Part shown: piece by piece, positions 35,717-44,214 of the stretch | Numbering within the stretch: the first letter of the stretch is position 1 | Layout: each line of letters begins with the position of its first letter | Assembly: GCF_038007305.1 (NCBI RefSeq) | Contig: NZ_JBBOWV010000001.1 | Coordinates: 3,524,501 to 3,588,500, forward strand | Length of the DNA stretch: 64,000 bases | Direction of reading: 5' to 3' | From: Solibacillus sp. FSL W7-1436 | GTDB lineage: Bacteria; Bacillota; Bacilli; Bacillales_A; Planococcaceae | Program-made: the position numbers and the translations under genes | The notes under the pieces: model-generated | What the model was told of the DNA's origin: nothing | Seen by the model: only the letters and a program-made list of their open reading frames with translations | The model's database searches: none

Positions 35717-36106
35717 CTATACTCGAGTAAAATCAAGATATCTTGTTCCTTGGAAAGTTAACTTGCCAATATCCCCTTCTGCAAGCATACCGTACTCCTT
35801 CCCTGAAACATGAAACTCTGATCGGTCACCACTCTCGAACTCAAATGTAATAAAGTACTTTGTAGATGTACTGTGCGAGTGGTGATTATTATCATGATGG
35901 TGATGGGTATTTCTCGTTACATTTGTTCGTTTACCTTTTACGATGGCTGGAATTGTTAGGCGGGGTGAGTTCTCATTTTTCTTCCATTGCTTGAATCCAC
36001 TGAATAGACCCCCAATTATTGAGATAAATATGATAATAAAAATAAGTGCGATAAATATTGGTCCGAAGTTGAATAACCAATCCCCACTTCCTGGCATGTC
36101 ATACAT
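35717..36106 (-). CDS. DUF2500 membrane protein with histidine-rich segment
   Basis: This 129-residue protein has one N-terminal membrane helix (about 14-34) and a C-terminal beta domain with the DUF2500 hallmark ITFEFESGDRSEFHVSGKEYG. The segment at about 67-80 is unusually rich in histidine (HHHHDNNHHSH) and could bind metal ions. The family's function is not known. The ATG at 36106 is preceded by GGGGGGA. The gene stands alone, with a bulged-hairpin terminator downstream. Confidence 0.8.
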   Translation of the reverse strand: MYDMPGSGDWLFNFGPIFIALIFIIIFISIIGGLFSGFKQWKKNENSPRLTIPAIVKGKRTNVTRNTHHHHDNNHHSHSTSTKYFITFEFESGDRSEFHVSGKEYGMLAEGDIGKLTFQGTRYLDFTRV

Positions 36107-36220
36107 GAAATCCCCCCTTACTATGATATTTAAATTATACGGATAAAATGGAAGAAAGTTTCAGATTGATGATTGAATCCCCGGCAACTTTACTTCACCA
36201 TAAATTCAATAATTAAAAAC

Positions 36221-36251
36221 GGGCGCTGATTCTTATTAAAGAATCGCACCC
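36221..36251 (-). terminator. Bulged-hairpin terminator family, member 2
   Basis: GGGCGC-T-GATTC and GAATC-GCACCC form the stem, with one bulge and one mismatch. A short AT-rich run follows on the minus strand. It sits 32 bases after the ThpR gene. Confidence 0.65.
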
Positions 36252-36282
36252 GCGCACCTATACACTATGGAATTGAAGAACA

Positions 36283-36849
36283 TCATACTAATGAAAACGA
36301 CACAACTGGTTCATATTTCGGTGTATTTTCCACATTTGATTTATATAGGACGATTTCATTTACTTCAAAAGATAAAGGCTTTTCTTTAAATGGGTTTTGT
36401 GTGGCTAAGTTGTCCACTATGAAATCTTCATTAGCTCCCCATTTTCGGGCCAATGTAATATGCGGATGATAAGGGCGTGTTTCTAACTTAAAACCTTCAT
36501 CTAGACAAGTTTGATGAACAATTTCCTGAATTTTATATAAAGCATCTGATTCACTCACTGCCCCCCAAAATATACGAGGTGATTTTTGAGCTCCAAACAC
36601 ACCCAATCCTTTGATATCTAATTTAAAAGTTTTTTGATTCTCTATGGCATCCCCAACCGATTCAATAACGGATGTTAGTTGCTTTGGTTTTACAGTACCA
36701 AGGAATGCAAGCGTTATATGATAATCATTTAAATCCACCCATCGCTTAAACTGGAATATTGGTTTAATTCGTGTCAGTTCCTCATAAATGGTTTGTTTTA
36801 CCTCATCCGGAATCCGAACCGCCCAAAAGTAGTGCGCCACTCTCTCCAT
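36283..36849 (-). CDS. thpR: RNA 2',3'-cyclic phosphodiesterase (ThpR)
   Basis: This 2H phosphoesterase of about 188 residues has the two HxT motifs of the family, HITLAF near residue 42 and HITLAR near residue 135. ThpR opens 2',3'-cyclic phosphates on RNA ends to 2'-phosphate. The start is ATG 36849 because GAGGTG precedes it; the frame extends 29 residues upstream to 36936 with unlikely sequence. The protein is cytoplasmic and monocistronic. Confidence 0.85.
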   Translation of the reverse strand: MERVAHYFWAVRIPDEVKQTIYEELTRIKPIFQFKRWVDLNDYHITLAFLGTVKPKQLTSVIESVGDAIENQKTFKLDIKGLGVFGAQKSPRIFWGAVSESDALYKIQEIVHQTCLDEGFKLETRPYHPHITLARKWGANEDFIVDNLATQNPFKEKPLSFEVNEIVLYKSNVENTPKYEPVVSFSLV

Positions 36850-36977
36850 ATTCTTCACCTCTTCTATAACAGAATTGACATTATTAAAAAAACTAATACA
36901 AATACAATGATGATATGTAAAGATATCCAAAATCATTTATAAACTTGTCCGAAGAAAAGTAGAAATTAACAAAAATA

Positions 36978-37005
36978 AGCGCAGACCCCTGTACAGAATT
37001 GCGCT
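36978..37005 (-). terminator. Bulged-hairpin terminator family, member 3
   Basis: AGCGC-A-GA at one side and GAATTGCGCT at the other keep the family sequence with a shorter, less perfect stem. It ends four bases from the stop region of the small lipoprotein gene at 37010. Confidence 0.55.
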
Positions 37006-37009
37006 CATA

Positions 37010-37300
37010 CTAGCAGATACTGGCTTCGATCACCTCAATTTCACCATTTTGATTTACGCTGTCTACCCCACGTTCACAGTTTCCTTTTATTTCCCACTCA
37101 ATGTAGTATTTATTATTTTTTAATTTAACAGATATTATTTCAGTTTTACCATTATGGTTATAGTGATTATCTAAGACCAATAGTTCTGCTTCATCTTCTG
37201 TTATGACATTTTGAATAGATGAACAGCCTGCCAATACTAAGACTGCAATTAATAGATGACGTTCAAAATATATTTTCACCGCTTTATGATTTTGTTTCAT
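37010..37300 (-). CDS. Small lipoprotein, unknown
   Basis: The 96-residue product has a signal with lipobox VLAGC (Cys about 26) and a mature part of about 70 residues with alternating strands (TEIISVKLKNNKYYIEWEI). Two further cysteines in the mature part may form a disulfide. The ATG at 37300 is preceded by AAGGGGTAAGG. No family is recognised. Confidence 0.65.
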   Translation of the reverse strand: MKQNHKAVKIYFERHLLIAVLVLAGCSSIQNVITEDEAELLVLDNHYNHNGKTEIISVKLKNNKYYIEWEIKGNCERGVDSVNQNGEIEVIEASIC

Positions 37301-37407
37301 TCCTTACCCCTTTTTTATATTTCACATAGATTTATGTAGGTCCTAAAAAAATAACGCGTTCTTTTTATTAAACTACGTCTGTTAATTTTCACATATGTAA
37401 AGATTCA

Positions 37408-37779
37408 TTAAATCCGTTTCGAATAAAAAATCATCGTTAGAGGAATTGAGGTAACCATAATACAAAATAAAATCGTTAAAACTTCTGATGCAGTTAGAGT
37501 TTTAGCTAATGTAATAAATAGCAGTGTGATAGTTGCAAACAGCGTAAAATAGTTAGCTGTCATACTTTTACCTATAATTTCTTTTGTACGCTCATCTTTC
37601 GGAAACAAATGTGGCGATAAATAGGCCATCATTAATGAACTAGTTCCCAAGAAAAAGGTCATCATGCCTACTGGAAAATCGCCATTTGCAATATATGGGT
37701 AATTAATATATATACTTAATGGAATTATAATAATAGCTAAAAATAAATACCCCAGTTGATTTTTCCGAGCTTCTTTCAT
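37408..37779 (-). CDS. Four-helix membrane protein paired with an XRE regulator
   Basis: This 123-residue integral membrane protein has four hydrophobic helices (about 10-28, 37-55, 74-91 and 97-117) and a conserved-looking cytoplasmic loop KDERTKEIIGKS. This resembles DUF2178-like proteins often encoded next to small XRE regulators in Firmicutes; function unknown. Its ATG overlaps the stop of the upstream XRE gene (ATGA), so they are translationally coupled and share the large palindromic operator. Confidence 0.65.
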   Translation of the reverse strand: MKEARKNQLGYLFLAIIIIPLSIYINYPYIANGDFPVGMMTFFLGTSSLMMAYLSPHLFPKDERTKEIIGKSMTANYFTLFATITLLFITLAKTLTASEVLTILFCIMVTSIPLTMIFYSKRI

Positions 37780-37979
37780 TCAATTTCCCCCTCATAAATA
37801 AATATATCTTCAATCTTACAATTAAAAATTTCTGCCAATTTAAATGCTAAAATTATCGACGGATTATATTTTTCTTTTTCCAGCGAAATAATAGTTTGTC
37901 TAGAGACAGAAAGTTTTTCTGCCAACTGGTCTTGTGTCATACTGCGCTGAGCCCGTAAAACCTTAATATTGTTTTTAAT
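37776..37979 (-). CDS. Small XRE-family regulator with an ATT start
   Basis: This 67-residue protein is a single helix-turn-helix of the XRE/YgzD kind: NIKVLRAQRSMTQDQLAEKL, then SVSRQTIISLEKEKYNPSI and a helical tail. The frame has no ATG, GTG or TTG until an internal Met at position 14. An excellent AGGAGG lies seven bases before ATT at 37979, which starts the protein where homologues start. I infer a rare ATT initiation codon. It overlaps the membrane protein gene by 4 bp. A 49-bp palindrome lies immediately upstream, suggesting autoregulation. Confidence 0.8.
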   Translation of the reverse strand: MKNNIKVLRAQRSMTQDQLAEKLSVSRQTIISLEKEKYNPSIILAFKLAEIFNCKIEDIFIYEGEIE

Positions 37980-37991
37980 AATAAATCCTCC

Positions 37992-38040
37992 TAATATGTA
38001 AAGTAAGTTTTACTTAAAGTAAAGTTTACTTTACATATTA
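37992..38040. promoter_or_regulatory. 49-bp palindromic operator of the XRE operon
   Basis: The outer arms TAATATGTAAAGTAA (37992-38006) and TTACTTTACATATTA (38026-38040) are perfect inverted repeats. Inside lies a second palindrome, TTTACTTAAAGTAAA. In all, four copies of the half-site AAAGTAA or its complement are arranged symmetrically. The element abuts the ribosome binding site, so a bound regulator would block both promoter and leader. Confidence 0.75.
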
Positions 38041-38096
38041 TCAAATTGCAAGTCACCAAAAAGTTATTTCTTCCAATTTCAACTTCAAAATAAAAA

Positions 38097-38133
38097 CAAG
38101 CGCCGATTCTTAAAACAGAATCGCGCTCGCTTG
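38097..38133 (-). terminator. Bulged-hairpin terminator family, member 4
   Basis: AGCGC-C-GATTC and GAATC-GCGCT form the stem, extended by an outer CAAGCG/CGCTTG pairing, with T-rich DNA after it on the minus strand. It lies 33 bases after the nucleoside deaminase gene. Confidence 0.75.
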
Positions 38134-38165
38134 GCTTCATATCAACCATCTACATATTTTATTCA

Positions 38166-38645
38166 TCATCTTATTTCGTGAAACTGACGATGAAGTTGAT
38201 GGACTTCCTCCGCTAGTTCAGGAACAGGACCATCTATAATTGCATCATTAATAACTTCTTGAATGGACAGATTGCGTACACGGGAAGGAGCTTGGCCGAA
38301 TTCTGCTAGCCACTTTGCCAACTGTTTAGATGAACTTGCATAAACAATCCGCCCTAAACCTACCCAACCATGAGCAGCGGCGCACATCGGACAATGTTCC
38401 CCGGAAGTATATACTGTCGCATTGATTCTTTCTTCAGGTTCCATATTATTTGCTGCCCATCGCGCTATCGCAAACTCAGGATGCTGTGTATGGTCACCGC
38501 CTGCCACATGATTATGATCCTCAAAAAGCACTTCTCCCTCAGCGGAAACAAGAATTGATCCAAATGGCTCGTCACCTTTCTCTAAGGCAGTTTTTGCTAA
38601 TTCTACACAACGTTGTAAGTGTTTTAAATCTAAATTATTTATCAT
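38166..38645 (-). CDS. Nucleoside/guanine deaminase family protein
   Basis: This 159-residue cytoplasmic zinc enzyme of the cytidine-deaminase fold has the first zinc ligand and proton shuttle in HPEFAIARW (HPE in place of HAE) and the other ligands in EHCPMCAAAH. Enzymes with this arrangement deaminate guanine or cytosine-like bases, or act as nucleoside deaminases; the precise substrate is unclear. The ATG at 38645 follows AAGGAGG. Divergent from pdxS. Confidence 0.8.
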   Translation of the reverse strand: MINNLDLKHLQRCVELAKTALEKGDEPFGSILVSAEGEVLFEDHNHVAGGDHTQHPEFAIARWAANNMEPEERINATVYTSGEHCPMCAAAHGWVGLGRIVYASSSKQLAKWLAEFGQAPSRVRNLSIQEVINDAIIDGPVPELAEEVHQLHRQFHEIR

Positions 38646-38835
38646 ATTAGTATCCTCCTTATCCTGTAAGTAGAAACCTTTTCAGCAATCATTATAACAG
38701 AACTATCAGATTATTTTAGGTTTATGTTTTGATGTATCACCGTAACTGACCTTATAATTTTATTTAAAATTGACTATTTTAACATGGTCAATTTTCATTA
38801 TACTAAGAGTTATTACAGGAATGGAGGTTATTTAC

Positions 38836-39720
38836 ATGGTACAAGTTGGAACAGATCGAGTAAAACGAGGAATGGCAGAAATGCAAAAGGGGGGCGTTAT
38901 TATGGATGTCATTAACGCGGAACAAGCAAAAATTGCGGAAGCTACAGGTGCAGTGGCAGTGATGGCGCTGGAACGTGTGCCTTCCGATATTCGGAAAGCT
39001 GGCGGTGTTGCCCGTATGGCTGATCCGCGGATTGTGGAGGAAGTGATGAATGCCGTAACGATTCCTGTTATGGCAAAAGCACGAATTGGTCACATTGTAG
39101 AAGCACGTGTATTAGAGTCAATGGGTGTGGATTATATCGATGAAAGTGAAGTTTTAACACCGGCTGATGAAGAATTCCATTTACTTAAGAGTGATTATAC
39201 AGTGCCCTTTGTTTGTGGCTGCCGTGACTTAGGAGAAGCAGCTCGACGTATTGGTGAAGGGGCTTCTATGCTCCGTACGAAAGGTGAACCAGGTACAGGC
39301 AACATCGTGGAAGCCGTTCGTCACCTCAGAAAAGTTAACGCTCAGGTTCGCCGTGTTGTCGGAATGAATGTGGATGAATTAATGACCGAAGCCAAAATTT
39401 TAGGTGCCCCATTTGAATTACTATTGGAAATTAAACGTTTAGGACGTTTGCCTGTTGTGAATTTTGCCGCAGGTGGTGTGGCAACTCCGGCTGATGCCGC
39501 GTTAATGATGGAGCTTGGTGCAGATGGTGTATTTGTTGGCTCCGGTATTTTCAAATCAGAGAATCCCGAAAAATTTGCGCGTGCCATCGTGGAAGCCACA
39601 ACACATTACACAGACTACAAACTGATTGCTGAAATTTCGAAGGAACTTGGAACACCGATGAAAGGAATTGAAATAGCTACACTGAGTGTTAATGAACGGA
39701 TGCAGGAGCGTGGCTGGTAA
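38836..39720 (+). CDS. pdxS: Pyridoxal 5'-phosphate synthase subunit PdxS
   Basis: This 294-residue (beta/alpha)8 synthase makes PLP from ribose 5-phosphate, glyceraldehyde 3-phosphate and ammonia. The sequence is highly typical: [18 protein letters not shown] at the start, the catalytic lysine in MAKARIGH and another in [10 protein letters not shown]. The start ATG 38836 follows GGAGG at seven bases; the frame extends upstream but that part is non-homologous. pdxT follows directly, and the two proteins form a 12+12 complex in which PdxT supplies ammonia. Confidence 0.97.
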   Translation: MVQVGTDRVKRGMAEMQKGGVIMDVINAEQAKIAEATGAVAVMALERVPSDIRKAGGVARMADPRIVEEVMNAVTIPVMAKARIGHIVEARVLESMGVDYIDESEVLTPADEEFHLLKSDYTVPFVCGCRDLGEAARRIGEGASMLRTKGEPGTGNIVEAVRHLRKVNAQVRRVVGMNVDELMTEAKILGAPFELLLEIKRLGRLPVVNFAAGGVATPADAALMMELGADGVFVGSGIFKSENPEKFARAIVEATTHYTDYKLIAEISKELGTPMKGIEIATLSVNERMQERGW

Positions 39721-39721
39721 T

Positions 39722-40309
39722 ATGGCAAAAATAGGAGTACTTGCATTACAAGGTGCAGTAAAGGAGCATATTCAGCAAATCACACTTCTTGGTCATGATG
39801 CTGTTGCAGTAAAAACAAGCGGTGATTTACGCGGTATTGACGGTCTTATTTTGCCTGGTGGAGAAAGTACGACAATCGGTAAAATGTTAGAACGAAATGA
39901 CTTGTTAGAGCCTATACAAGAATTGGCACAACAAGGCATCCCAATGTTCGGGACATGTGCCGGTCTTATACTATTGGCCAAAAAAATTAAGGATTCCGCT
40001 ACCCCTCACCTCGGTTTAATGGATGTGGAAGTAGAAAGAAATTCTTTCGGCCGACAAGTAGACAGCTTTGAAGCACCGTTATCTATTCCATCAATTGGTG
40101 ATGAAATAACTGCCGTTTTTATTCGAGCTCCGCATATTGTATCGGTCGGTGAACATGTCGAAATACTTGCTACATATGAAGAACGAATTGTACTAGCTAG
40201 AGAGGGTCAATTTTTAGGCTGCTCTTTTCATCCAGAACTGACCGATGATGTACGTATATTAGAATTTTTTATCGGTATGGTAAATGAATTTATTAAGGTC
40301 CCTAGATAG
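39722..40309 (+). CDS. pdxT: Pyridoxal 5'-phosphate synthase glutaminase subunit PdxT
   Basis: This class I glutaminase of about 195 residues hydrolyses glutamine and channels ammonia to PdxS. It has LPGGESTTIGK, the nucleophile Cys in FGTCAGLILLAK and the His/Glu of the triad in GCSFHPEL. Its ATG at 39722 lies one base after the pdxS stop, so the two are co-transcribed and co-translated. A strong terminator follows. Confidence 0.97.
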   Translation: MAKIGVLALQGAVKEHIQQITLLGHDAVAVKTSGDLRGIDGLILPGGESTTIGKMLERNDLLEPIQELAQQGIPMFGTCAGLILLAKKIKDSATPHLGLMDVEVERNSFGRQVDSFEAPLSIPSIGDEITAVFIRAPHIVSVGEHVEILATYEERIVLAREGQFLGCSFHPELTDDVRILEFFIGMVNEFIKVPR

Positions 40310-40316
40310 ATTAAAA

Positions 40317-40342
40317 AAGAAGCACAACTGCGTGCTTCTTTT
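40317..40342. terminator. Terminator after pdxST, bidirectional
   Basis: AAGAAGCAC (40317-40325) pairs with GTGCTTCTT (40332-40340), followed by TT on the plus strand and an A-run on the other side. It separates pdxT from the convergent glucosaminidase gene. Confidence 0.85.
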
Positions 40343-40352
40343 GTTTGCTGGA

Positions 40353-41606
40353 TTATTTGTTCAAGCCTTTTTCATGGATACGATAAATCATAGCTGCCAT
40401 ATGTGCTCTTGTTGTCGGATTATTTGGACCAAACCGGCTGGCGCTATAGCCCGCCATAATTCCTTCCTGTTTCATCGTTTCAATCGCAAGAGATGCCCAA
40501 AAGTTTTGATCCACATCTTTAAATGAATTGACACCTTTGTTTGCAGGTCGGCTGTAAAAAACGGCATTATAGAAAATCTGAGCCATTTGCGCCCTTGTTA
40601 AATATGTATTTGGTGAAAAACGTCCATCACCGATGCCATTGATGATTTTATGTTGTGCAACTAAACGAATGGAGTCTGATGCCCAAAAGCTTTTTTCCAC
40701 ATCACTGAAGGAAATATCTTTATTTGTTGCAGCCAGCGCTAAAAAGTTACTAATAATCGCAGCGGTTTGAGCTCTTGTAATCGGTTGATTCGGTTTATAT
40801 GTACCATCAGGATAGCCGGAGAGCCAGCCTTTTTCAGTTAAAAATAAAATCTGTTGTTCGGCCCAATGACCAGTTATGTCTTTTAATTTTCTATCATCAA
40901 ATTGATATAAATCAAGGTAATCCATGATAGTGCCTACTTTATTTCGATAGTATTCCCCGCCCAGATGAATATAGCCGGCATTGGCTATGTCAAACAAATA
41001 TTCCTTGGATGCCCGCTCATAACCCCATCCTCTTTTCATTCTTTCTTCATAATTTGTTTTTGCGAACCGATAACGATCGTTTAACAGTAAGTTTCCTGCC
41101 AAATAATCGACCGCTTCTTTATAGGTACTGAAAGCCCGATACCAGTTATCCCTTCTTTTACTTTCATCGTATATTTTACGGTCTTGTCCGTAATCTGTTA
41201 GTACAGGAACCGGTTCATAATCTTCATCCGGTTGTCCTTTCAGCTGCCAGGCATTCTTCGGATTATATCCCCAAACCTTTATTCCGAAAAGATTATTCGC
41301 ATTCACCGCTATTCTTGTTGTTCCATAGCCGCTTTCCAGAGCTGCCATTCCAATAATCGCACTCGCTGGAATTCCCCATTTTTCATTTGCATTCATTGCA
41401 TATGTAGAAATTTCATTAATAAAGTCTTCCTTCATTTTGAGTGAAGGGTATTCGTATGTAGATAGATAGGCATTACTGTTTCTTCCCGATTTTTCATCTT
41501 CAAAAGGGAGAGGATTCACACCTTTTGCGCTCGTGGTCAGCGAGCTGCTATTCAAGACTAGTAAAAAAAATAATAATGATAGTAAAGATTTTATTAATTT
41601 CGCCAA
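40353..41606 (-). CDS. SLH-domain N-acetylglucosaminidase (GH73 type)
   Basis: This secreted protein of about 417 residues has a signal peptide (KLIKSLLSLLFFLLVLNSSS), a glucosaminidase domain (about 55-235, with KWGIPASAIIGMAALESGYGT containing the catalytic Glu) and three SLH domains (about 240-417). The SLH domains bind the pyruvylated secondary cell-wall polymer. It cuts the glycan backbone of peptidoglycan and works at the cell surface, for example in cell separation. The start is TTG 41606 because GGAG lies eight bases upstream; TTG 41630 is rejected. Confidence 0.88.
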   Translation of the reverse strand: MAKLIKSLLSLLFFLLVLNSSSLTTSAKGVNPLPFEDEKSGRNSNAYLSTYEYPSLKMKEDFINEISTYAMNANEKWGIPASAIIGMAALESGYGTTRIAVNANNLFGIKVWGYNPKNAWQLKGQPDEDYEPVPVLTDYGQDRKIYDESKRRDNWYRAFSTYKEAVDYLAGNLLLNDRYRFAKTNYEERMKRGWGYERASKEYLFDIANAGYIHLGGEYYRNKVGTIMDYLDLYQFDDRKLKDITGHWAEQQILFLTEKGWLSGYPDGTYKPNQPITRAQTAAIISNFLALAATNKDISFSDVEKSFWASDSIRLVAQHKIINGIGDGRFSPNTYLTRAQMAQIFYNAVFYSRPANKGVNSFKDVDQNFWASLAIETMKQEGIMAGYSASRFGPNNPTTRAHMAAMIYRIHEKGLNK

Positions 41607-41903
41607 ATTCACAACTCCTAAAATATTCAAATAATAATCTCAGACTCTTCCATCATAGCAGTTTTTTACTAGAAATGGTGTGTGAAACATCATTTAATTA
41701 TTACTAATTGGTGGTGATATTACCTGACTTTTCCTATGTTAAGTTCCCTTCCCCAAACCAAAAAACATGATTCAATTTTATAACCGTAATGGATTCACCG
41801 TACATTTTATAGATTTTAGCCAAATAATTTATAAGAATATAAATTTCATATTAGGGTAGAAGTAGAAAAGTAAAGTAAATTTTTGAATGAAAGAGGGGAT
41901 TTT

Positions 41904-42431
41904 ATGCAGGAAATAATCCTAATTCTGGTCATACAGCTCGTATACGTGCCGTTAATGACATTGCGAACAATTTTCCTAGTCAAAGATATGAGACTTCTTG
42001 CATCAATTTTCGGGTTTTTAGAAGTCCTTATTAACGTATTTGCACTTTCTATCATCTTTAGTGGTGATCAGAACTTTATAGCGATGATTGTATATGCACT
42101 CGGTTTTAGTATTGGGATACCGATCGGAACAATGATAGAAAACAAACTGGCTATTGGTTATGTGTCTGTTACAATCAATACACAACAGAAAAATCAGGAA
42201 CTGATCGACACATTAAGAAACAGCGGTTTTGCCATCACGACATCTGTCAGTGAAGGTCGTGACAGTGAACGTTATAAATATGAGATTCTCGCTAAACGAA
42301 ACCGGGAAAAAGAATTATTCTCCCTTGTTGAGTCAATTGAACCTAAGGCATTTATCATTTCTTATGAGCCAAAATCATTCAAAGGCGGTTTCTTAGTCGA
42401 TCGTATGCGTAAATTTAAACTACGACGTTAA
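41904..42431 (+). CDS. UPF0316/DUF2179 membrane protein (YebE-like)
   Basis: This protein of about 175 residues has three N-terminal membrane helices, the conserved loop YALGFSIGIPIGTMIENKLA and a C-terminal DUF2179 domain (about 90-150). The DUF2179 fold is shared with PII-like and YitT proteins and binds nucleotides in some relatives; the actual role is unknown. ATG 41904 follows GAGGGG. Divergent from the SLH glucosaminidase. Confidence 0.85.
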   Translation: MQEIILILVIQLVYVPLMTLRTIFLVKDMRLLASIFGFLEVLINVFALSIIFSGDQNFIAMIVYALGFSIGIPIGTMIENKLAIGYVSVTINTQQKNQELIDTLRNSGFAITTSVSEGRDSERYKYEILAKRNREKELFSLVESIEPKAFIISYEPKSFKGGFLVDRMRKFKLRR

Positions 42432-42440
42432 AATAAAAAT

Positions 42441-42612
42441 GAGCTGGGACAAAACCCGCCCAAAATCAAAAGCCGTCCAAATTTTACGATTAGTAAAATT
42501 TGGACGGCTTTCTTATTGTGTCAACTTCGTAGCCGTTGATCTCCGTTACGGCGGACGCTTTCCTGGGGGCACGGCTCTAGCCTGTAGTCTCTCCCACGTG
42601 CTCGCTCCTTTT
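42441..42612. repeat. Dispersed-type intergenic element with large hairpin and GC-rich tail
   Basis: After GAGCTGGGACAAAACCC comes a perfect 17-bp inverted repeat (42473-42489 and 42495-42511) with a 5-base loop, containing GCCGTCCAAATTTTAC and followed by TTCTT. Then follows a GC-rich tract (42530-42612) with the look of a Bacillales dispersed repeat. It fills the gap after the UPF0316 gene and may also terminate it. The repeat status rests on recollection of similar sequences. Confidence 0.5.
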
Positions 42613-42635
42613 ATGCACCATACTGGTTGTTGATT

Positions 42636-43472
42636 TTAAATAGTGCGTAACAATGTTTTCATTCTCTCTTCAAAATCAGGATGCCCCCAATAAAGCATTG
42701 CGTTTTCGATACTTTCCTCATCCACCAAATGCTTTACTAATAGATAAGCGATATAATAACCAATCCGACTATAGCCGAAAGTTTCACCACCGTTAATCGA
42801 AAACCATTCTTTAAATAGTTCTGCAGAAGTACATTGAACTAAATCTTGCTGAAAAACCCTGATTAAGGTATTAGTATTTTCTTCGCAAAATGAAAGCCAT
42901 TCTCGATCCGGTTGATAAGCAAAATAAATATCCTCGTCTGCATTTACTACTAAAGTGGATAGATAAGTCGCTACGCCCTCTTGCAATAGCCAGGTAAACG
43001 GATTAGACCATTGTATATCCTTTGCATCTATCCCGTTATATGTCGTGAAAAGATGATGGACTGCATGGCCAAATTCATGTGCAATGATTACTTTTAGACC
43101 CGCCTCATTCGGCTCAAATTTCTCAACACAAAAAGCAATATGAGGATCCATGGAACGGTATGTATAAGCATTCGAACCACCTAGACCGACAAAAATATAA
43201 ACATCTTTTGAAAATATTATCGGAAATCGCTTTTCGTATTCCTTTGTGATTTCAGGTGTTAGCGATTTTAATTTGTCCGCAATCCAGTTCATTTGCTCAA
43301 TCCTATTTGGATGCGTTTTTAATGCATTTTCAAGTTTCAGTTCTTTATTGCGGCAATGATGTTCAAAGTAATAACTATAGATTTCAGGATGTTTATTAAA
43401 ATAATTTTCATAGTACTCTTTTGAAGGTTCATACCGATTCAAAAAAGGACTTGCCAGATCGTATATTTTCAT
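42636..43472 (-). CDS. Gluzincin-type zinc metallopeptidase-like protein
   Basis: This 278-residue cytoplasmic protein contains the zinc motif HEFGH (IIAHEFGHAVHH near residue 131) and, about 40 residues later, LLQEGVATYLS, where the Glu is the expected third ligand of gluzincins. It thus looks like an active zinc peptidase of the M1/MA clan. The remaining sequence is helical and no named family is certain. The ATG at 43472 follows GGAGAAA. The GNAT gene ends 30 bp upstream on the same strand, so the two may form an operon. Confidence 0.75.
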   Translation of the reverse strand: MKIYDLASPFLNRYEPSKEYYENYFNKHPEIYSYYFEHHCRNKELKLENALKTHPNRIEQMNWIADKLKSLTPEITKEYEKRFPIIFSKDVYIFVGLGGSNAYTYRSMDPHIAFCVEKFEPNEAGLKVIIAHEFGHAVHHLFTTYNGIDAKDIQWSNPFTWLLQEGVATYLSTLVVNADEDIYFAYQPDREWLSFCEENTNTLIRVFQQDLVQCTSAELFKEWFSINGGETFGYSRIGYYIAYLLVKHLVDEESIENAMLYWGHPDFEERMKTLLRTI

Positions 43473-43502
43473 AAGATTTCTCCAATCTTTTAATCATACT
43501 TC

Positions 43503-43955
43503 CTATAACTCTCTCGATAGCCTGATCATATCGGTACACTGGATACCGTTCTCGTAAATTTCTTCCGAGTAATGCTTAACAAAATAGTTATATTCAACTG
43601 ACACAATTCGAAAACCGTATTTTTGATATAACGCCAATTGCCCAATACTTGAATTTCCCGTACCAATATCAATCGTCTTATACCCATGTGTTTTGGCTAC
43701 ACGAACTGCATCACTGACTAATAATTTTCCGATCCCTTTCCCCTGATGCTCTTCAGCTACTGCTACATTGACAATTTCCACAGTTTTCGGTCTTGTCGGC
43801 AACAGGACATAGACGCCAATGATTTGCTCTTCACTTTCAGCTATAAAACAATCGCCCTTAGCTACATAATCTTCCACAAAACTTTTAGAAGGGTCTGCCA
43901 GCAGCAATAATTCCATTGGCACTTTTTCGTGTTTCTCCAGCTTTCTAATATACAC
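43503..43955 (-). CDS. GNAT-family N-acetyltransferase
   Basis: This 150-residue acetyltransferase has the acetyl-CoA binding motif VAEEHQGKGIGKLLV (Q/R-x-x-G-x-G/A) and a late ALYQKYGFRIV motif typical of GNATs. Its acceptor is unknown. The start is GTG 43955 with GGGGG six bases upstream. It lies before the metallopeptidase gene on the same strand. Confidence 0.85.
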   Translation of the reverse strand: MYIRKLEKHEKVPMELLLLADPSKSFVEDYVAKGDCFIAESEEQIIGVYVLLPTRPKTVEIVNVAVAEEHQGKGIGKLLVSDAVRVAKTHGYKTIDIGTGNSSIGQLALYQKYGFRIVSVEYNYFVKHYSEEIYENGIQCTDMIRLSREL

Positions 43956-43978
43956 ACTGATCCCCCTTTATTTCTCGC

Positions 43979-44173
43979 TTAGTTTTGCTTATTGTTATTC
44001 TTTTCTAACTCTTTTTCAATATCTTCATTACTTAAGTCAGACTTTAATTCCTCAATCTTATATTTATTTTTAATTAAAATTCCAAGGTCCGAATAATTAA
44101 TTCCATGCTTTACCGCCAAAAATACAACGATGTAAAGCAAAAAACCTAAAAAGGCAAATGATAATAATTCCAT
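43979..44173 (-). CDS. Small membrane protein, unknown
   Basis: The 64-residue protein has one N-terminal helix (FAFLGFLLYIVVFLAVKHG) and a highly charged C-terminal tail (SNEDIEKELEKNNNK) that may form a coiled coil. Start ATG 44173 follows GGAGAGG; the upstream ATG at 44206 would add sequence across that site. It may be co-transcribed with the GNAT gene 23 bp downstream. Confidence 0.6.
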   Translation of the reverse strand: MELLSFAFLGFLLYIVVFLAVKHGINYSDLGILIKNKYKIEELKSDLSNEDIEKELEKNNNKQN

Positions 44174-44214
44174 GTAATCCTCTCCATATATTAAAAATTT
44201 TACCATAAATAAAA

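Noticed and set aside
35653-38133. Clustered similar repeats considered as a CRISPR array.
   Set aside because: The units are palindromic with a bulge, unevenly spaced, located at gene ends and without cas genes.
42439-42633. 64-residue plus-strand frame.
   Set aside because: It runs through the hairpin and GC-rich tract of the intergenic element and reads as translated repeat DNA.
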